Origin: Candidatus Dadabacteria bacterium
GTDB taxonomy: Bacteria; Desulfobacterota_D; UBA1144; Nemesobacterales; Nemesobacteraceae
Reading direction: 5' to 3'
Assembly (NCBI GenBank): GCA_951812945.1
Contig: CATOTB010000005.1
Coordinates: 151,138-215,137, forward strand
DNA length: 64,000 nt
Positions 18,813 through 27,294 of this stretch are shown in pieces. How positions within the stretch are numbered: position 1 is the first letter of the stretch; every line of letters begins with the position of its first letter. A program made the translations under genes and the position numbers. The notes below the pieces were generated by a model. That model had not been told where the DNA came from, did no database searches, and saw only the letters and a list, made by a program, of their open reading frames with translations.

Positions 18813-19045
18813 GAAGATCCTAAGAACAGCTCTGAACGCGTTTCTGTAAAGGAAATTAGCAGAAAGTGGATAGGAAATGGGCAGAATTCCACCAAATGAA
18901 CTAACACACCCGCCCCATATCCGTTGCCATGTTTGTCCGGTCAATTTCGTAATTCCAATTTCTTTCATGTCATAGATCCTGCCGGATTGCGTTGCTATCA
19001 AAAAGAGAAGTTGATAAAATAGCACTTACTGGTTGTTCTCCATTG

Positions 19046-20488
19046 ATGAAATACAGACAAGTCAACGCCATTAAACAAGAACCTGTGAAGGCAGTACTTG
19101 TAGCGATCCAGCTCCTAGTTCTTTTTGTGCTTTCCGGATGTGGTTCCACGCCTTCGAATTTTTGCGACGTTTCTATCCGGCAATCTGACGAGACAATTAT
19201 CATAGGGCATTTGGTTAAAGACGCCGACGGGTCGGAATACGGCGCAATCCTCGTCCGCGACGGCCAAATTCTTGATATCGGCGCGACAAATGACATCAAG
19301 TCAAAAGCTCCCGATGCCTCGGTATTTGATTGCAGCAGCTCGTACATTTCGCCTGGCTTGATAAATCCGCACGAACACCCGGATTGGAGCGGGGGATTTC
19401 CGGATCCGATGACGCGTCCCGTGTATTCACACCGTGATCAATGGCGGGGAGTAGCCGGCCCGGAGTACTATGCGGTCGAGTTTGAGAGGGTTGAGGAAGA
19501 TGTCCAGAAATTCTGGATAGAAGTCCGCCACCTTCTGTCCGGCACTACCACGTTAGCCGGTTCGGGAGGCGTGGCGGGGCTCATCAAGAACGCGGGTGGT
19601 CGCCCTGGAGACGAAGCAAGGTACTTCTATCTCGCTGAGATGGAGACGTTTCCCTACGGTTTTAACGCTACCGAGGAACTCAGGGGTTTATCTTGCCCGC
19701 TAGCGGCAACGGAGTCTCGCGACCCCCGCAGCCGTTTTCTTGAGCTTGAGGACAAACCGCCCTATGTGCCGCACATTGCGGAGGGAACCAACTGTACGGC
19801 AGAAATTGAAGGGAAGTTCTATCTGGATTACGTTTCGAAGAACCCGGGGCGGCGTTACTCGCTTATCCACGGAGTGGGATTGAGCCGGTCAGACGTCGAG
19901 CGGCTGAAAACCCTCGACGTGACTCTTATTTGGTCGCCGAGGTCAAATGTAGTTCTTTACGGAACCACCGTGGATATTCCGAACGCATTGCGGGCCGGTG
20001 CCCGGATCGCAATCAGTACAGATTGGTCATACTCGGGTTCGTACAATCTTCTTGAGGAATTTCGCTGTGCCGAAAACATTGACAATGCGCAATGGGATGA
20101 TCATCTGTCGGGAAGCGACTACTGGCGTATGGCTACGGAACACGGAGCGTATTCGCTGGGCGTAGAGAAACTGACCGGTAAGCTGGAGCAAGGCCTTGCG
20201 GCGGATATTATGATATTCCGGAAGCGAACCAATGACCCGTTCGGCGACCTGGTTTCATCAGAAGTATCGGATGTCATCGCGACGTTCGTTGACGGCGAAC
20301 TTCTCAGTGGATACAGCGGTTCTTTCGACCTTTCCAAGCTTCCGGCCCAATGCTCGCATCGTATCGGGCAGCATTTCATTTGCGTTGACTATGCCAAGGA
20401 CTACTCCTTCAGTCATGAAGAGCTGTTGAGTTCCAACAAGAATGCGGTTCCCCTGTTCTCGCCGGACAGGCAAGCGAGTTGTGAGTGA
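19046..20488 (+). CDS. Lipoprotein of the metal-dependent amidohydrolase superfamily
   Basis: The 480-residue protein starts with a lipoprotein signal peptide: hydrophobic core VLVAIQLLVLFVLSGC, with lipobox Cys32. An amidohydrolase TIM barrel with its flanking beta-sandwich follows (GAILVRDGQILDIGA). The first metal motif is His109-x-His111 in GLINPHEHPDW. Further candidate ligands are in LIHGVGLS and the barrel-end Asp in ISTDWSYSGS. The C-terminal sandwich returns with LEQGLAADIMIFRKR. Surface-anchored amidohydrolases are uncommon and the substrate is unknown. The ATG at 19046 is chosen because it opens the signal peptide; the frame extends 18 codons upstream without a good start. Confidence 0.8.
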   Translation: MKYRQVNAIKQEPVKAVLVAIQLLVLFVLSGCGSTPSNFCDVSIRQSDETIIIGHLVKDADGSEYGAILVRDGQILDIGATNDIKSKAPDASVFDCSSSYISPGLINPHEHPDWSGGFPDPMTRPVYSHRDQWRGVAGPEYYAVEFERVEEDVQKFWIEVRHLLSGTTTLAGSGGVAGLIKNAGGRPGDEARYFYLAEMETFPYGFNATEELRGLSCPLAATESRDPRSRFLELEDKPPYVPHIAEGTNCTAEIEGKFYLDYVSKNPGRRYSLIHGVGLSRSDVERLKTLDVTLIWSPRSNVVLYGTTVDIPNALRAGARIAISTDWSYSGSYNLLEEFRCAENIDNAQWDDHLSGSDYWRMATEHGAYSLGVEKLTGKLEQGLAADIMIFRKRTNDPFGDLVSSEVSDVIATFVDGELLSGYSGSFDLSKLPAQCSHRIGQHFICVDYAKDYSFSHEELLSSNKNAVPLFSPDRQASCE

Positions 20489-20520
20489 CTAAGAAAGGCA
20501 ATACGGAGAAACACTCGCGC

Positions 20521-20865
20521 CTAACTTGCCGAGAAGTGTTTTCCTATTATCGTGTTGTAATAGTAGTCGATTGTGTGCTCGGCGTTGGCGATGAGGATTG
20601 AAATGGCCTCTTCGCGGCCCTTGTCCGAGAGAAAAAAGGCTTTCCCGCTGTCTTCCTGCGCCGCCCTTTCCTCAAGCATATCCAGAAAGGAATCTTTGAA
20701 GGCGCCCCTGTCGTCCCGAAGCGCTGTCTCTAGCAGGGCTTCATCCTGAACATCGTATTTTTTCCTTTTTATTTCCTCATGAAGCACTGGGAGGAATTTT
20801 TCAAGATCAAGTTCGGGAAAGTTCTCTCTGGCAATCTCTTCAAATACGCGAAACAGTTCTTCCAT
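20521..20865 (-). CDS. Conserved small helical protein of unknown function
   Basis: A 114-residue protein, very rich in Glu, Lys and Leu, predicted all-helical (MEELFRVFEEIARENFPELD, then ETALRDDRGAFKDSFLDMLE). I recognise no family. Its ATG overlaps the stop codon of the M42 peptidase gene in a TAATG arrangement, so it is translationally coupled to it. A longer frame with 22 extra residues would lie inside the peptidase gene and is not preferred. There is no signal peptide or membrane segment. Confidence 0.68.
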   Translation of the reverse strand: MEELFRVFEEIARENFPELDLEKFLPVLHEEIKRKKYDVQDEALLETALRDDRGAFKDSFLDMLEERAAQEDSGKAFFLSDKGREEAISILIANAEHTIDYYYNTIIGKHFSAS

Positions 20866-21923
20866 TATTGTTGCTGAGCACCTTGGTGCTGATTTGATAG
20901 GCTGAACTTCCCTATGTCCCTGAGCAGGCATGACACCAGGTCTATCGTGTGACTGATGTCGCTTTTATAGGCAATGGAGTTTGGACTGTGAAGGTACCTT
21001 GTCGGAACCGACAAGACGGCCGCTCTGGTTCCCTTTCCCGTAACCTGCATAGCGGTCGCGTTTGTGCTGCCCGCTTTTTTTACCGTTACCTGGCAGGGAA
21101 TCTCGTTTTTCTCCGCAAGTTCCTTTATGAAAAAGCTAAACGGCCTGTGCGCCACCAGGAACCTGTCGGAAAGCCTGATCTCGGGTCCCTTGCCGATGTT
21201 GGCGAAGGATTTGCTCTCCGAGACTCCCGGTATATCCATTGCCACCGTGCCTTCGAGTGCGACGGCGAAGTCCGGCTCGTAAACCGGCGTTATAACCCGT
21301 GCCCCGCGAAGCCCGACTTCTTCCTGCACTGTAAAGGTGACTATGAGATCGCAACTTGGATTCCGAGTCTTCCTAAGAGCTTCGATTATTACGAAAAGAC
21401 CCATCCTGTCATCAAGAGCCTTTGAGATTACGGAATCCTCCGTTTCATCAAGAGAAGTGTCAAACGACACCATGTCCCCTATTTTTACGAGATCGGCGAC
21501 TTTTTCCGCACTGAGCCCGAGATCAACCGCGCAGTCCTCTATCTCAGGAACTTCCTTGTTGTTCCCGCTGGCTCTGGTCACGTGGGGAGGAACTGCTGCC
21601 ACCACTCCTTTTAAGGGGCTTTTCCCCCATATCACGAGGCGCTGTCCGTAAAAGACCCTGGCGTCCATTCCCCCAAGCGGGGTTACCCTCAAAAACCCCC
21701 TGCTGTCGATATGATGGACCATGAATCCCACCTCATCCATATGAGCGTCAAGAACAAGAGTGGGGCCGTCTCCCGGGATACGGGCGATTAGGTTTCCAAG
21801 GACATCCTCGGTGATGTCTTCTGAGTGTTTTCCTATTTCCTCAAGCAGAATCGCCTTAACCATGCCCTCATCCCCGGGCATTCCGGGAGTGTCGCAAAGC
21901 TTCTTTAGAAGTTCTATATCCAT
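20865..21923 (-). CDS. M42 family metallo-aminopeptidase / endoglucanase-like
   Basis: The 352-residue protein is a predicted cytosolic di-zinc aminopeptidase of the dodecameric TET type. The expected metal and catalytic residues are present: His61 and Asp63 in DAHMDEVGF, Asp171-Asp172 in KALDDRMG, Glu201-Glu202 in VQEEVGLRG, the Asp/Glu region in VALEGTVAMD, and the last His in YLHSPNS. Homologues are sometimes mis-named cellulases. The downstream 114-residue gene overlaps its stop. It is divergent from rarA. Confidence 0.94.
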   Translation of the reverse strand: MDIELLKKLCDTPGMPGDEGMVKAILLEEIGKHSEDITEDVLGNLIARIPGDGPTLVLDAHMDEVGFMVHHIDSRGFLRVTPLGGMDARVFYGQRLVIWGKSPLKGVVAAVPPHVTRASGNNKEVPEIEDCAVDLGLSAEKVADLVKIGDMVSFDTSLDETEDSVISKALDDRMGLFVIIEALRKTRNPSCDLIVTFTVQEEVGLRGARVITPVYEPDFAVALEGTVAMDIPGVSESKSFANIGKGPEIRLSDRFLVAHRPFSFFIKELAEKNEIPCQVTVKKAGSTNATAMQVTGKGTRAAVLSVPTRYLHSPNSIAYKSDISHTIDLVSCLLRDIGKFSLSNQHQGAQQQ

Positions 21924-22056
21924 GATGGGCTGATTATAACCAAACGGCCTTTTTTTCCAAAACCGACGGAGATAAGCGAGAGTCTTCTGGATTGATTTAT
22001 ACGCCTTTAAGCTCTAATCTTTATACGAAAGTGCGAATTTAGAACAGGAGACGGAT

Positions 22057-23367
22057 TTGAACCCTGATGACCCCGGTCTTTTCAGACCTCAGAAAGAATC
22101 TCTCCCTCTTCCCGAGAGAATGAGACCCGAGAGCATAGAACAGATGGTAGGCCAGGAGCACCTGATAGGGCCGGACGGGCTTGTGACGAAAACGCTTGAG
22201 GCTGGGGGAGTGCATTCCATGATATTCTGGGGTCCACCGGGAACGGGCAAGACAACGCTTTCAAGGCTTATTGCAGGCAGGGCGGGTGCCAGGTTCGTAC
22301 AGATAAACGCGATTTCTTCCGGAGTAAAGGAACTGAGGGATATCGTCGCAGCCGCGAAAGACGCTCTTTACTCAGGGCAAAAGACCGTGCTTTTCATCGA
22401 TGAAATACACAGGTTCAACAAGGCGCAGCAGGCGGCGCTTCTGAAAAGCGTCGAAGAAGGGATTCTGATTCTCATAGGGGCTACCACCGAGAACCCCTCT
22501 TTTGAGGTAATAAGTCCGCTCCTCTCCCGCTGCCAAGTCTATGTCCTTAACCCGCTCTCAGTGCAGGAGCTTGACCGGATACTCGAAAAAGTCTTCTCAG
22601 GAGACAAACTTCTTGGGGGTGTCGGTATTTCGGCCGAGGCTCGAGACGAACTCATCGCGCTTTGCGGCGGAGACGCCAGGGTTATGCTGAACGCCCTTGA
22701 AATCGCTTCCTCTCTTCTTCGTTCAAAAAAACTTTCTGAGATTGATACGGATATTGTAAAAGAGCTCTTCCAGAAAACGGGCCTTCTCTACGACAGGGCG
22801 GGGGAGGAGCACTACAATACGATTTCCGCTTTCATAAAAAGCGTTAGGGGAAGCGATCCCGATGCGGCCGTTTACTATCTGGCGAGAATGCTTGAGGCGG
22901 GGGAAGATCCGAAATTTATTGCCAGGCGTCTTGTGATACTTGCTTCGGAGGACATTGGAAACGCGGAACCCTACGCGCTTATGCTAGCGACCGGCTGTTT
23001 CACGGCGGTAAATTACGTGGGGATGCCCGAGAGCAGCATAATTCTCTCCCAGGTCACCACCTATCTTGCCAGCTGTCCCAAGAGCAACGCCGCTTACAAG
23101 GCTATACGGAAAGCGGAAAAAGACGTGAGAAAAAACCCCGGCCTGCAGATTCCGCTTCACCTGAGAAACGCCCCGACCAAACTTATGAAGGACCTCGGCT
23201 ACAAAAAAGGCTACAAGTACGCCCACGACTACGAAGACCATTTCGTCGAGGACGATTTTCTTCCCGAGGAGATAAAAGACAGCGTTTACTACGAACCCAC
23301 GGACAAGGGGAGGGAGGCGAATCTCAAGAAGTATCTGGATGCCAGGTGGAAAAAGAGAAAAAAATGA
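22057..23367 (+). CDS. rarA: Replication-associated recombination ATPase RarA/MgsA
   Basis: This 436-residue clamp-loader-like AAA+ ATPase acts at stalled replication forks. It has Walker A GPPGTGKT (residues 59-66), Walker B VLFIDEIHRFNK, sensor 1 ATTENPSFEV and the tetramerisation/MgsA C-terminal domain (YYLARMLEAGEDPKFIARRL, then YKYAHDYEDHFVEDDFLP). The start is TTG at 22057 with AGGAG six bases upstream. It converges with gloA, only nine bases apart. Confidence 0.95.
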   Translation: MNPDDPGLFRPQKESLPLPERMRPESIEQMVGQEHLIGPDGLVTKTLEAGGVHSMIFWGPPGTGKTTLSRLIAGRAGARFVQINAISSGVKELRDIVAAAKDALYSGQKTVLFIDEIHRFNKAQQAALLKSVEEGILILIGATTENPSFEVISPLLSRCQVYVLNPLSVQELDRILEKVFSGDKLLGGVGISAEARDELIALCGGDARVMLNALEIASSLLRSKKLSEIDTDIVKELFQKTGLLYDRAGEEHYNTISAFIKSVRGSDPDAAVYYLARMLEAGEDPKFIARRLVILASEDIGNAEPYALMLATGCFTAVNYVGMPESSIILSQVTTYLASCPKSNAAYKAIRKAEKDVRKNPGLQIPLHLRNAPTKLMKDLGYKKGYKYAHDYEDHFVEDDFLPEEIKDSVYYEPTDKGREANLKKYLDARWKKRKK

Positions 23368-23376
23368 TTGGGAAAA

Positions 23377-23760
23377 TCAGCCTTTTCTCTGTATAAGTTC
23401 GATTTTATAGGAATCGGGGTCCTCGACGAAAGCTATCACGGTGGTTCCATGTTTCATGGGTCCCGGGGCTCTGGTTACCCGCCCACCGGCCTGTTCTATC
23501 TTCTCGCACGTCGCGTATATGTCCTCTACCCCGAACGCCATGTGTCCGTAACCCCCTCCAAGGTCGTATTGGGAGGTGTCCCAGTTATGCGTGAGTTCAA
23601 GGAAAGGTTCCGTATCGCCGCCGTAACCCAGAAAAGCAAGCGTGAAGCGGCCTTCCGGGTAATCGGTCTTCCTGTGAAACTTAAGACCGATGATATCGGT
23701 ATAAAACGCGATCGACTTCTCAAGGTCGCCGACCCTTATCATTGTGTGGAGATATTGCAT
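23377..23760 (-). CDS. gloA: Lactoylglutathione lyase (glyoxalase I)
   Basis: The 127-residue metalloenzyme converts the methylglyoxal-glutathione hemithioacetal to lactoylglutathione. It shows the paired VOC modules: HTMIRVGDLEKSIAFYTDI, FLELTHNWD, GYGHMAFGVEDI and FVEDPDSYKIELIQ. The metal ligands expected for the family (His near residue 5, the Glu in LELTHN, the His in GHMAF, the final Glu in IELIQ) are all present. The short bacterial length suggests the Ni/Co type. No glyoxalase II gene is seen nearby. Confidence 0.95.
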   Translation of the reverse strand: MQYLHTMIRVGDLEKSIAFYTDIIGLKFHRKTDYPEGRFTLAFLGYGGDTEPFLELTHNWDTSQYDLGGGYGHMAFGVEDIYATCEKIEQAGGRVTRAPGPMKHGTTVIAFVEDPDSYKIELIQRKG

Positions 23761-23849
23761 ATGGCTGCCCGCGCGGTTTGTCCGATTCTGCTTATCAATT
23801 ATTATACTCTGTGATTTCCTAAGCGGTAAAGAGGCCGTGGAGGTATGAA

Positions 23850-23990
23850 ATGACCGGAAAGAAGCTGGAAAAACCGAAGACCAGAAAACCCGTTTCCAAG
23901 AGACCGGGCAAGGTTATTCCCTCGAAAAAAGACGTCGAGACGAAAAAGAGATTCAAGAAAGGGGACTGGGAAAAGGAAATCAAGAAATAG
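23850..23990 (+). CDS. Small lysine-rich protein
   Basis: A 46-residue ORF starts at ATG 23850, preceded at good distance by GGAGG (23839-23843), and ends four bases before the SDR gene. About a third of the residues are Lys or Arg (for example KKDVETKKRFKKGDWEKEIK at its end). It has no hydrophobic segment, so it would be a soluble basic peptide, perhaps nucleic-acid binding; this is only a guess. An overlapping ATG at 23845 terminates after two codons. The good ribosome-binding site and tight spacing support coding. Confidence 0.5.
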   Translation: MTGKKLEKPKTRKPVSKRPGKVIPSKKDVETKKRFKKGDWEKEIKK

Positions 23991-23994
23991 ACTC

Positions 23995-25050
23995 ATGGGA
24001 ACTTCCGAGAACTTAAAAGCCGGGATAACCGGGGCGACGGGTTTTATAGGCGGCAAACTCGCTGAAAAACTTGCGGCCGACGGTTTTTCAATAAAATGCC
24101 TCGTAAGGGAAACAAGCGATACAGCGAAGCTGCGCTCTCTGGGAGCGGAACTTGTCCACGGGGACCTCTGTGATTCTCGGTCGCTTCGGGTTTTTCCCGA
24201 AGGGTGCGATTACGTTTTCCATCTTGCTTCCAAGGTTTCAGACTGGGGGCCAAGGGATGACTTTTTCAGGCAGAACGTTGAGGCTACGGAAACTCTTCTT
24301 GACTCCTCGCGCGAGGCCGGGGTGAAAAGGTTCGTCTACATGAGTTCCTCTACGGTGATCTGGAACGCTTCTTTTCTGGGAACGGTGAACCTCGAGGAGA
24401 TAGACGAGAGCTATCCGTATCCGAAAAGTCATCATAATTTCTATAATGAAACCAAGGCCTTATCCGAGAAACTTGTGAGAGAATATAACGGACGCGGCGG
24501 GCTTGAAACGATCATATTAAGACCGTCAAACGTCTGGGGAGCCGGTGATACGGTCATACTTCCAAGAATAGCCGCGGCCTGCCTTAAGGGGATTCTGGTT
24601 AACATGGGTTTTAACAAGAAAATTGTCTCCCCTTGTCACGTGCTTAATCTTGTTCACGCCGCTGAGCTCTCCGCGGTGTCTTCTGTGGGGGCGGGCAACA
24701 TATACTTTGTAAACGACGGGGCGCGGATTGATAATCGCCGTTTTGTCTCGGATCAACTTGCGTCAATAGGAATTGATTGGAAGCCGAGGGTAACCGTACC
24801 TTACACTCTGGGGTATGCGGTCGCGTTCGTTCTTGAGAAGATTTTCGAACTCAGAAGATCGGAGACTCCACCTGTCCTTACCCGCTTTGGAGTTTCCGCT
24901 CTCTCGAAAAGCAGAACCTATAGCATAGAAAGAGCCAGAAAAGATTTGGGATATGAGCCGGTGTGCGGCTATGAGGCGGGAATGGCGGGGCTTTCGGAGT
25001 GGATCTCAGAGATCGGCGGTTATGAAAAGCTGCTCGGAAGGGGAAAATGA
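23995..25050 (+). CDS. NAD(P)-dependent epimerase/dehydratase (extended SDR)
   Basis: The 351-residue protein has the extended-SDR nucleotide motif GATGFIGG (residues 13-20), LVRETSDTAKLRSLGAELV, the DVVFHLAS-like DYVFHLASKVS strand, SSSTVIW and the catalytic YNETK near residue 150. The C-terminal half with ILRPSNVWGAGD and FGVSALSKSRTYSIERARKD resembles 3-beta-HSD/sterol-type or dihydroflavonol-type reductases. The substrate is unknown. The cytochrome c maturation genes follow directly, with ccmA starting two bases after its stop, so it may be cotranscribed with them. Confidence 0.87.
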   Translation: MGTSENLKAGITGATGFIGGKLAEKLAADGFSIKCLVRETSDTAKLRSLGAELVHGDLCDSRSLRVFPEGCDYVFHLASKVSDWGPRDDFFRQNVEATETLLDSSREAGVKRFVYMSSSTVIWNASFLGTVNLEEIDESYPYPKSHHNFYNETKALSEKLVREYNGRGGLETIILRPSNVWGAGDTVILPRIAAACLKGILVNMGFNKKIVSPCHVLNLVHAAELSAVSSVGAGNIYFVNDGARIDNRRFVSDQLASIGIDWKPRVTVPYTLGYAVAFVLEKIFELRRSETPPVLTRFGVSALSKSRTYSIERARKDLGYEPVCGYEAGMAGLSEWISEIGGYEKLLGRGK

Positions 25051-25051
25051 T

Positions 25052-25774
25052 ATGCGACGCGGCGCCTTCGAGATAGAGACCAGGGGGTTAGAAAAGCAGT
25101 TCGGGTTTTTCCCAGTTCTTAGGGGAATTGATCTTGCCGTTGGCCAAGGAGAATTTCTCACGATTTTCGGTCCAAACGGCGCCGGCAAGTCAACTCTGCT
25201 TTCCATCCTCGCAACATTCATAAAGCCCGGTGGCGGAGAGGCCTCTGTGGCGGGCTTTGACGTTTCTGGGGAAAAGGAGCAGATAAGAAAACTGATAGGG
25301 TTCATTTCCCATAACACGATGCTTTATGAAAACCTTACCGCCCGGGAGAATCTTGAATTCATAGGGGCTTTCTACGAAGTTCCGGACCTTCAGGAGAGAT
25401 GCTCCGATATTCTTGAGAGGGTAGGGCTCTACGCCAAGAAAGACGCGCTTGTAAGCACGCTTTCTTTCGGAACGCGCCAGCGCCTTGCTATCGCCAGGAC
25501 GCTTCTTCATGACCCCCGGATACTTTTTCTTGATGAACCGTACAGCGGGCTTGATTACGGCGGAGCCTCCATTCTCACCTCAATTCTTGGTTCAATGAAG
25601 ACGGACAAAACCGTAGTCATGACAACCCATAATGTCTACGAGGGGCTTTCACTGTGCGATAAAATTGCGATCCTTGATCACGGAGAGGTGGTCTATTCCT
25701 CCGCGCAGAAGCCCGGTCGCGACGAATTTCAGAATATCTACATGTCCTGCGTCAGAAGCGGTGGCGGGCAGTGA
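25052..25774 (+). CDS. ccmA: Heme exporter ATP-binding protein CcmA
   Basis: The 240-residue ABC ATPase energises the CcmABCD complex, which releases holo-CcmE. It has Walker A GPNGAGKS (residues 40-47), a signature segment LSFGTRQRLAIARTL in place of the canonical LSGGQ, Walker B ILFLDEPYSGLD and the switch His in TTHNVYEG. The ATG at 25052 is preceded by GGAAGGGG; a longer frame from 24953 would overlap the SDR gene and lacks homologous sequence. The ccmB start overlaps its stop codon (GTGA). The name is supported by the ccmBCDEF genes that follow. Confidence 0.92.
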   Translation: MRRGAFEIETRGLEKQFGFFPVLRGIDLAVGQGEFLTIFGPNGAGKSTLLSILATFIKPGGGEASVAGFDVSGEKEQIRKLIGFISHNTMLYENLTARENLEFIGAFYEVPDLQERCSDILERVGLYAKKDALVSTLSFGTRQRLAIARTLLHDPRILFLDEPYSGLDYGGASILTSILGSMKTDKTVVMTTHNVYEGLSLCDKIAILDHGEVVYSSAQKPGRDEFQNIYMSCVRSGGGQ

Positions 25775-26469
25775 AAAAGATACTTCTTATATTCAGAAAG
25801 GATTTTCTTGTCGAGTGGCGTTCAAAGCAGATATTTCCAACTATGTTTGTATTCTCGCTTCTGCTTCTTCTGGTTTTTAATGTCGCCTTTGAATTCCGCT
25901 CGGATGTTAATTTCCGGACTGTCTCGGCCGTTGTATGGATAACCTTTATTTTCTCGGGGCTTCTGGCTCTTGGAAGATCTTTTTCACTTGAAAAGGAGAA
26001 CAACGCCTTCGCGTTTCTTCTTCTCACCCCTGTCAGCAGAAGCTACATCTATCTTGGAAAGCTGCTTTCAAACGTGGTTATGGTTCTGCTCTCCGAGCTT
26101 TTCATACTTCCGCTCTTCCTTCTGTTTTTCCTTTTTGACGCAAAGGGGATCTCTCTTTCCCTGACGGGTGCCGTACTTCCTTTTCTCGGGGTCGTGGTTC
26201 TCGGAACGATAGGGTTTGTGTCGCTCGGCACTTTTTTTTCTTCAATGGCTCTTAATACCAAGCTTCGCGACATGATGCTTCCCCTGCTTGTTTTTCCGCT
26301 CATCATACCCGTTGTGATAACCTCGGTCGGAATATGCTCTTCGATACTGGAAGGAAAACCCCTTGATTATTACTCTTTTTCTTTGCAGGTGCTGGTTTCC
26401 TTTGATATAATCTTCGTCCTTTTATGCTCCCTTTTGTTCGAGTATCTTATTGAGGATAGCGGGGACTGA
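25771..26469 (+). CDS. ccmB: Heme exporter membrane protein CcmB
   Basis: The 232-residue protein has six hydrophobic segments and no large soluble domain. The opening KKILLIFRKDFLVEWRSKQ, the FALLLLTPVSRSYIYLGKLL-like stretch after the first two segments, and LGTIGFVSLGTFFSSMA match CcmB, the membrane partner of CcmA. It starts with GTG at 25771, overlapping the ccmA stop by four bases. Function: inner-membrane part of the ABC complex that frees heme-loaded CcmE. Confidence 0.92.
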   Translation: MKKILLIFRKDFLVEWRSKQIFPTMFVFSLLLLLVFNVAFEFRSDVNFRTVSAVVWITFIFSGLLALGRSFSLEKENNAFAFLLLTPVSRSYIYLGKLLSNVVMVLLSELFILPLFLLFFLFDAKGISLSLTGAVLPFLGVVVLGTIGFVSLGTFFSSMALNTKLRDMMLPLLVFPLIIPVVITSVGICSSILEGKPLDYYSFSLQVLVSFDIIFVLLCSLLFEYLIEDSGD

Positions 26470-26487
26470 CCCGTTTCTTTTTAAAAA

Positions 26488-27147
26488 ATGCGAAAAATAC
26501 TGTTTTTCCTGACGTTTGCGCTAATGGTTCTTGCTACCTGGATGACGCTTTTTTACGCGCCCACGGAGGTCGTTATGGGCCATGTGCAGAGAATTTTCTA
26601 TTTCCACATGGGCACGGTCTGGGCCGCTACGGTGGCGTTCACGGTGGTTTTCGTGGCGAGCATATATTATCTGAGAAAAGAGACGGCGAAATGGGATACG
26701 CTTGCCTACTGCTCGGCCGAGATAGGCATGCTGCTTCTCACCCTTACGATCATCACCGGGAGCATATGGGCAAAACCGGTCTGGGGAACCTGGTGGACAT
26801 GGGATCCACAGCTGACGACCACGTTTATTCTCTGGGTTCTCTACGCCGTATACCTGATTCTGCGCTCAGGCGCCGGCGGGCGGGGGAAAAAGGCCAGGTA
26901 CTCGGCCATATTCGCCATAATAGCCTATGTGGATCTTCCCGTGGTCTATGTCTCGGCCCGTATAAAAAGGGGGATATCTCCCGTGGTCTTCGGACCGGGG
27001 GGAGGGGGAATAGATCCCGCGATGATGCACACTCTTTTGGTCACGCTGCTTGGGTTCACGCTTCTTTTTGTTTTACTCCTCGGTGAGAGGACAAGGATAA
27101 TGAACATGGAAAACACTCTTTACGCCCGGGACGGGCGAGGGGGATAG
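26488..27147 (+). CDS. ccmC: Heme-handling protein CcmC
   Basis: The 219-residue inner-membrane protein has six segments and the WWD heme-binding motif WGTWWTWDPQL (residues 99-109). External His residues expected as heme ligands are in IFYFHMG (His40) and DLPVVYVS-MMHTLL regions. It attaches heme to CcmE. It is placed between ccmB and the small ccmD, as in canonical System I operons. Length is close to that of typical CcmC (about 220-245). Confidence 0.95.
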   Translation: MRKILFFLTFALMVLATWMTLFYAPTEVVMGHVQRIFYFHMGTVWAATVAFTVVFVASIYYLRKETAKWDTLAYCSAEIGMLLLTLTIITGSIWAKPVWGTWWTWDPQLTTTFILWVLYAVYLILRSGAGGRGKKARYSAIFAIIAYVDLPVVYVSARIKRGISPVVFGPGGGGIDPAMMHTLLVTLLGFTLLFVLLLGERTRIMNMENTLYARDGRGG

Positions 27148-27153
27148 TCTGCT

Positions 27154-27294
27154 ATGGAATATTTCCTCTGGTCAAGCGTGGTTGTCTGGGGCTCCCTTAT
27201 AGCTTACGTGCTCTACCTGCGCGCGAAGTCGGCTTCCGTAAGAAAAAAACTGCTCTCGGGCGGGGATGGCCCAGGAAACGGAGGTGAAGGTTGA
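27154..27294 (+). CDS. ccmD: CcmD-like small membrane protein
   Basis: A 46-residue ORF starts at ATG 27154, seven bases after ccmC. One membrane segment (YFLWSSVVVWGSLIAYVLYL, residues 3-22) is followed by a basic stretch (RAKSASVRKK) and a Gly-rich end. This is the standard CcmD architecture: a small subunit that stabilises the CcmABC-CcmE complex. Its TGA overlaps the TTG start of ccmE. Identity rests mainly on position and topology. Confidence 0.8.
   Translation: MEYFLWSSVVVWGSLIAYVLYLRAKSASVRKKLLSGGDGPGNGGEG

Noticed and set aside
18762..19025. 87-codon minus-strand ORF downstream of gltA
   Set aside because: It overlaps the better-supported small membrane protein and lacks family similarity or a start signal.
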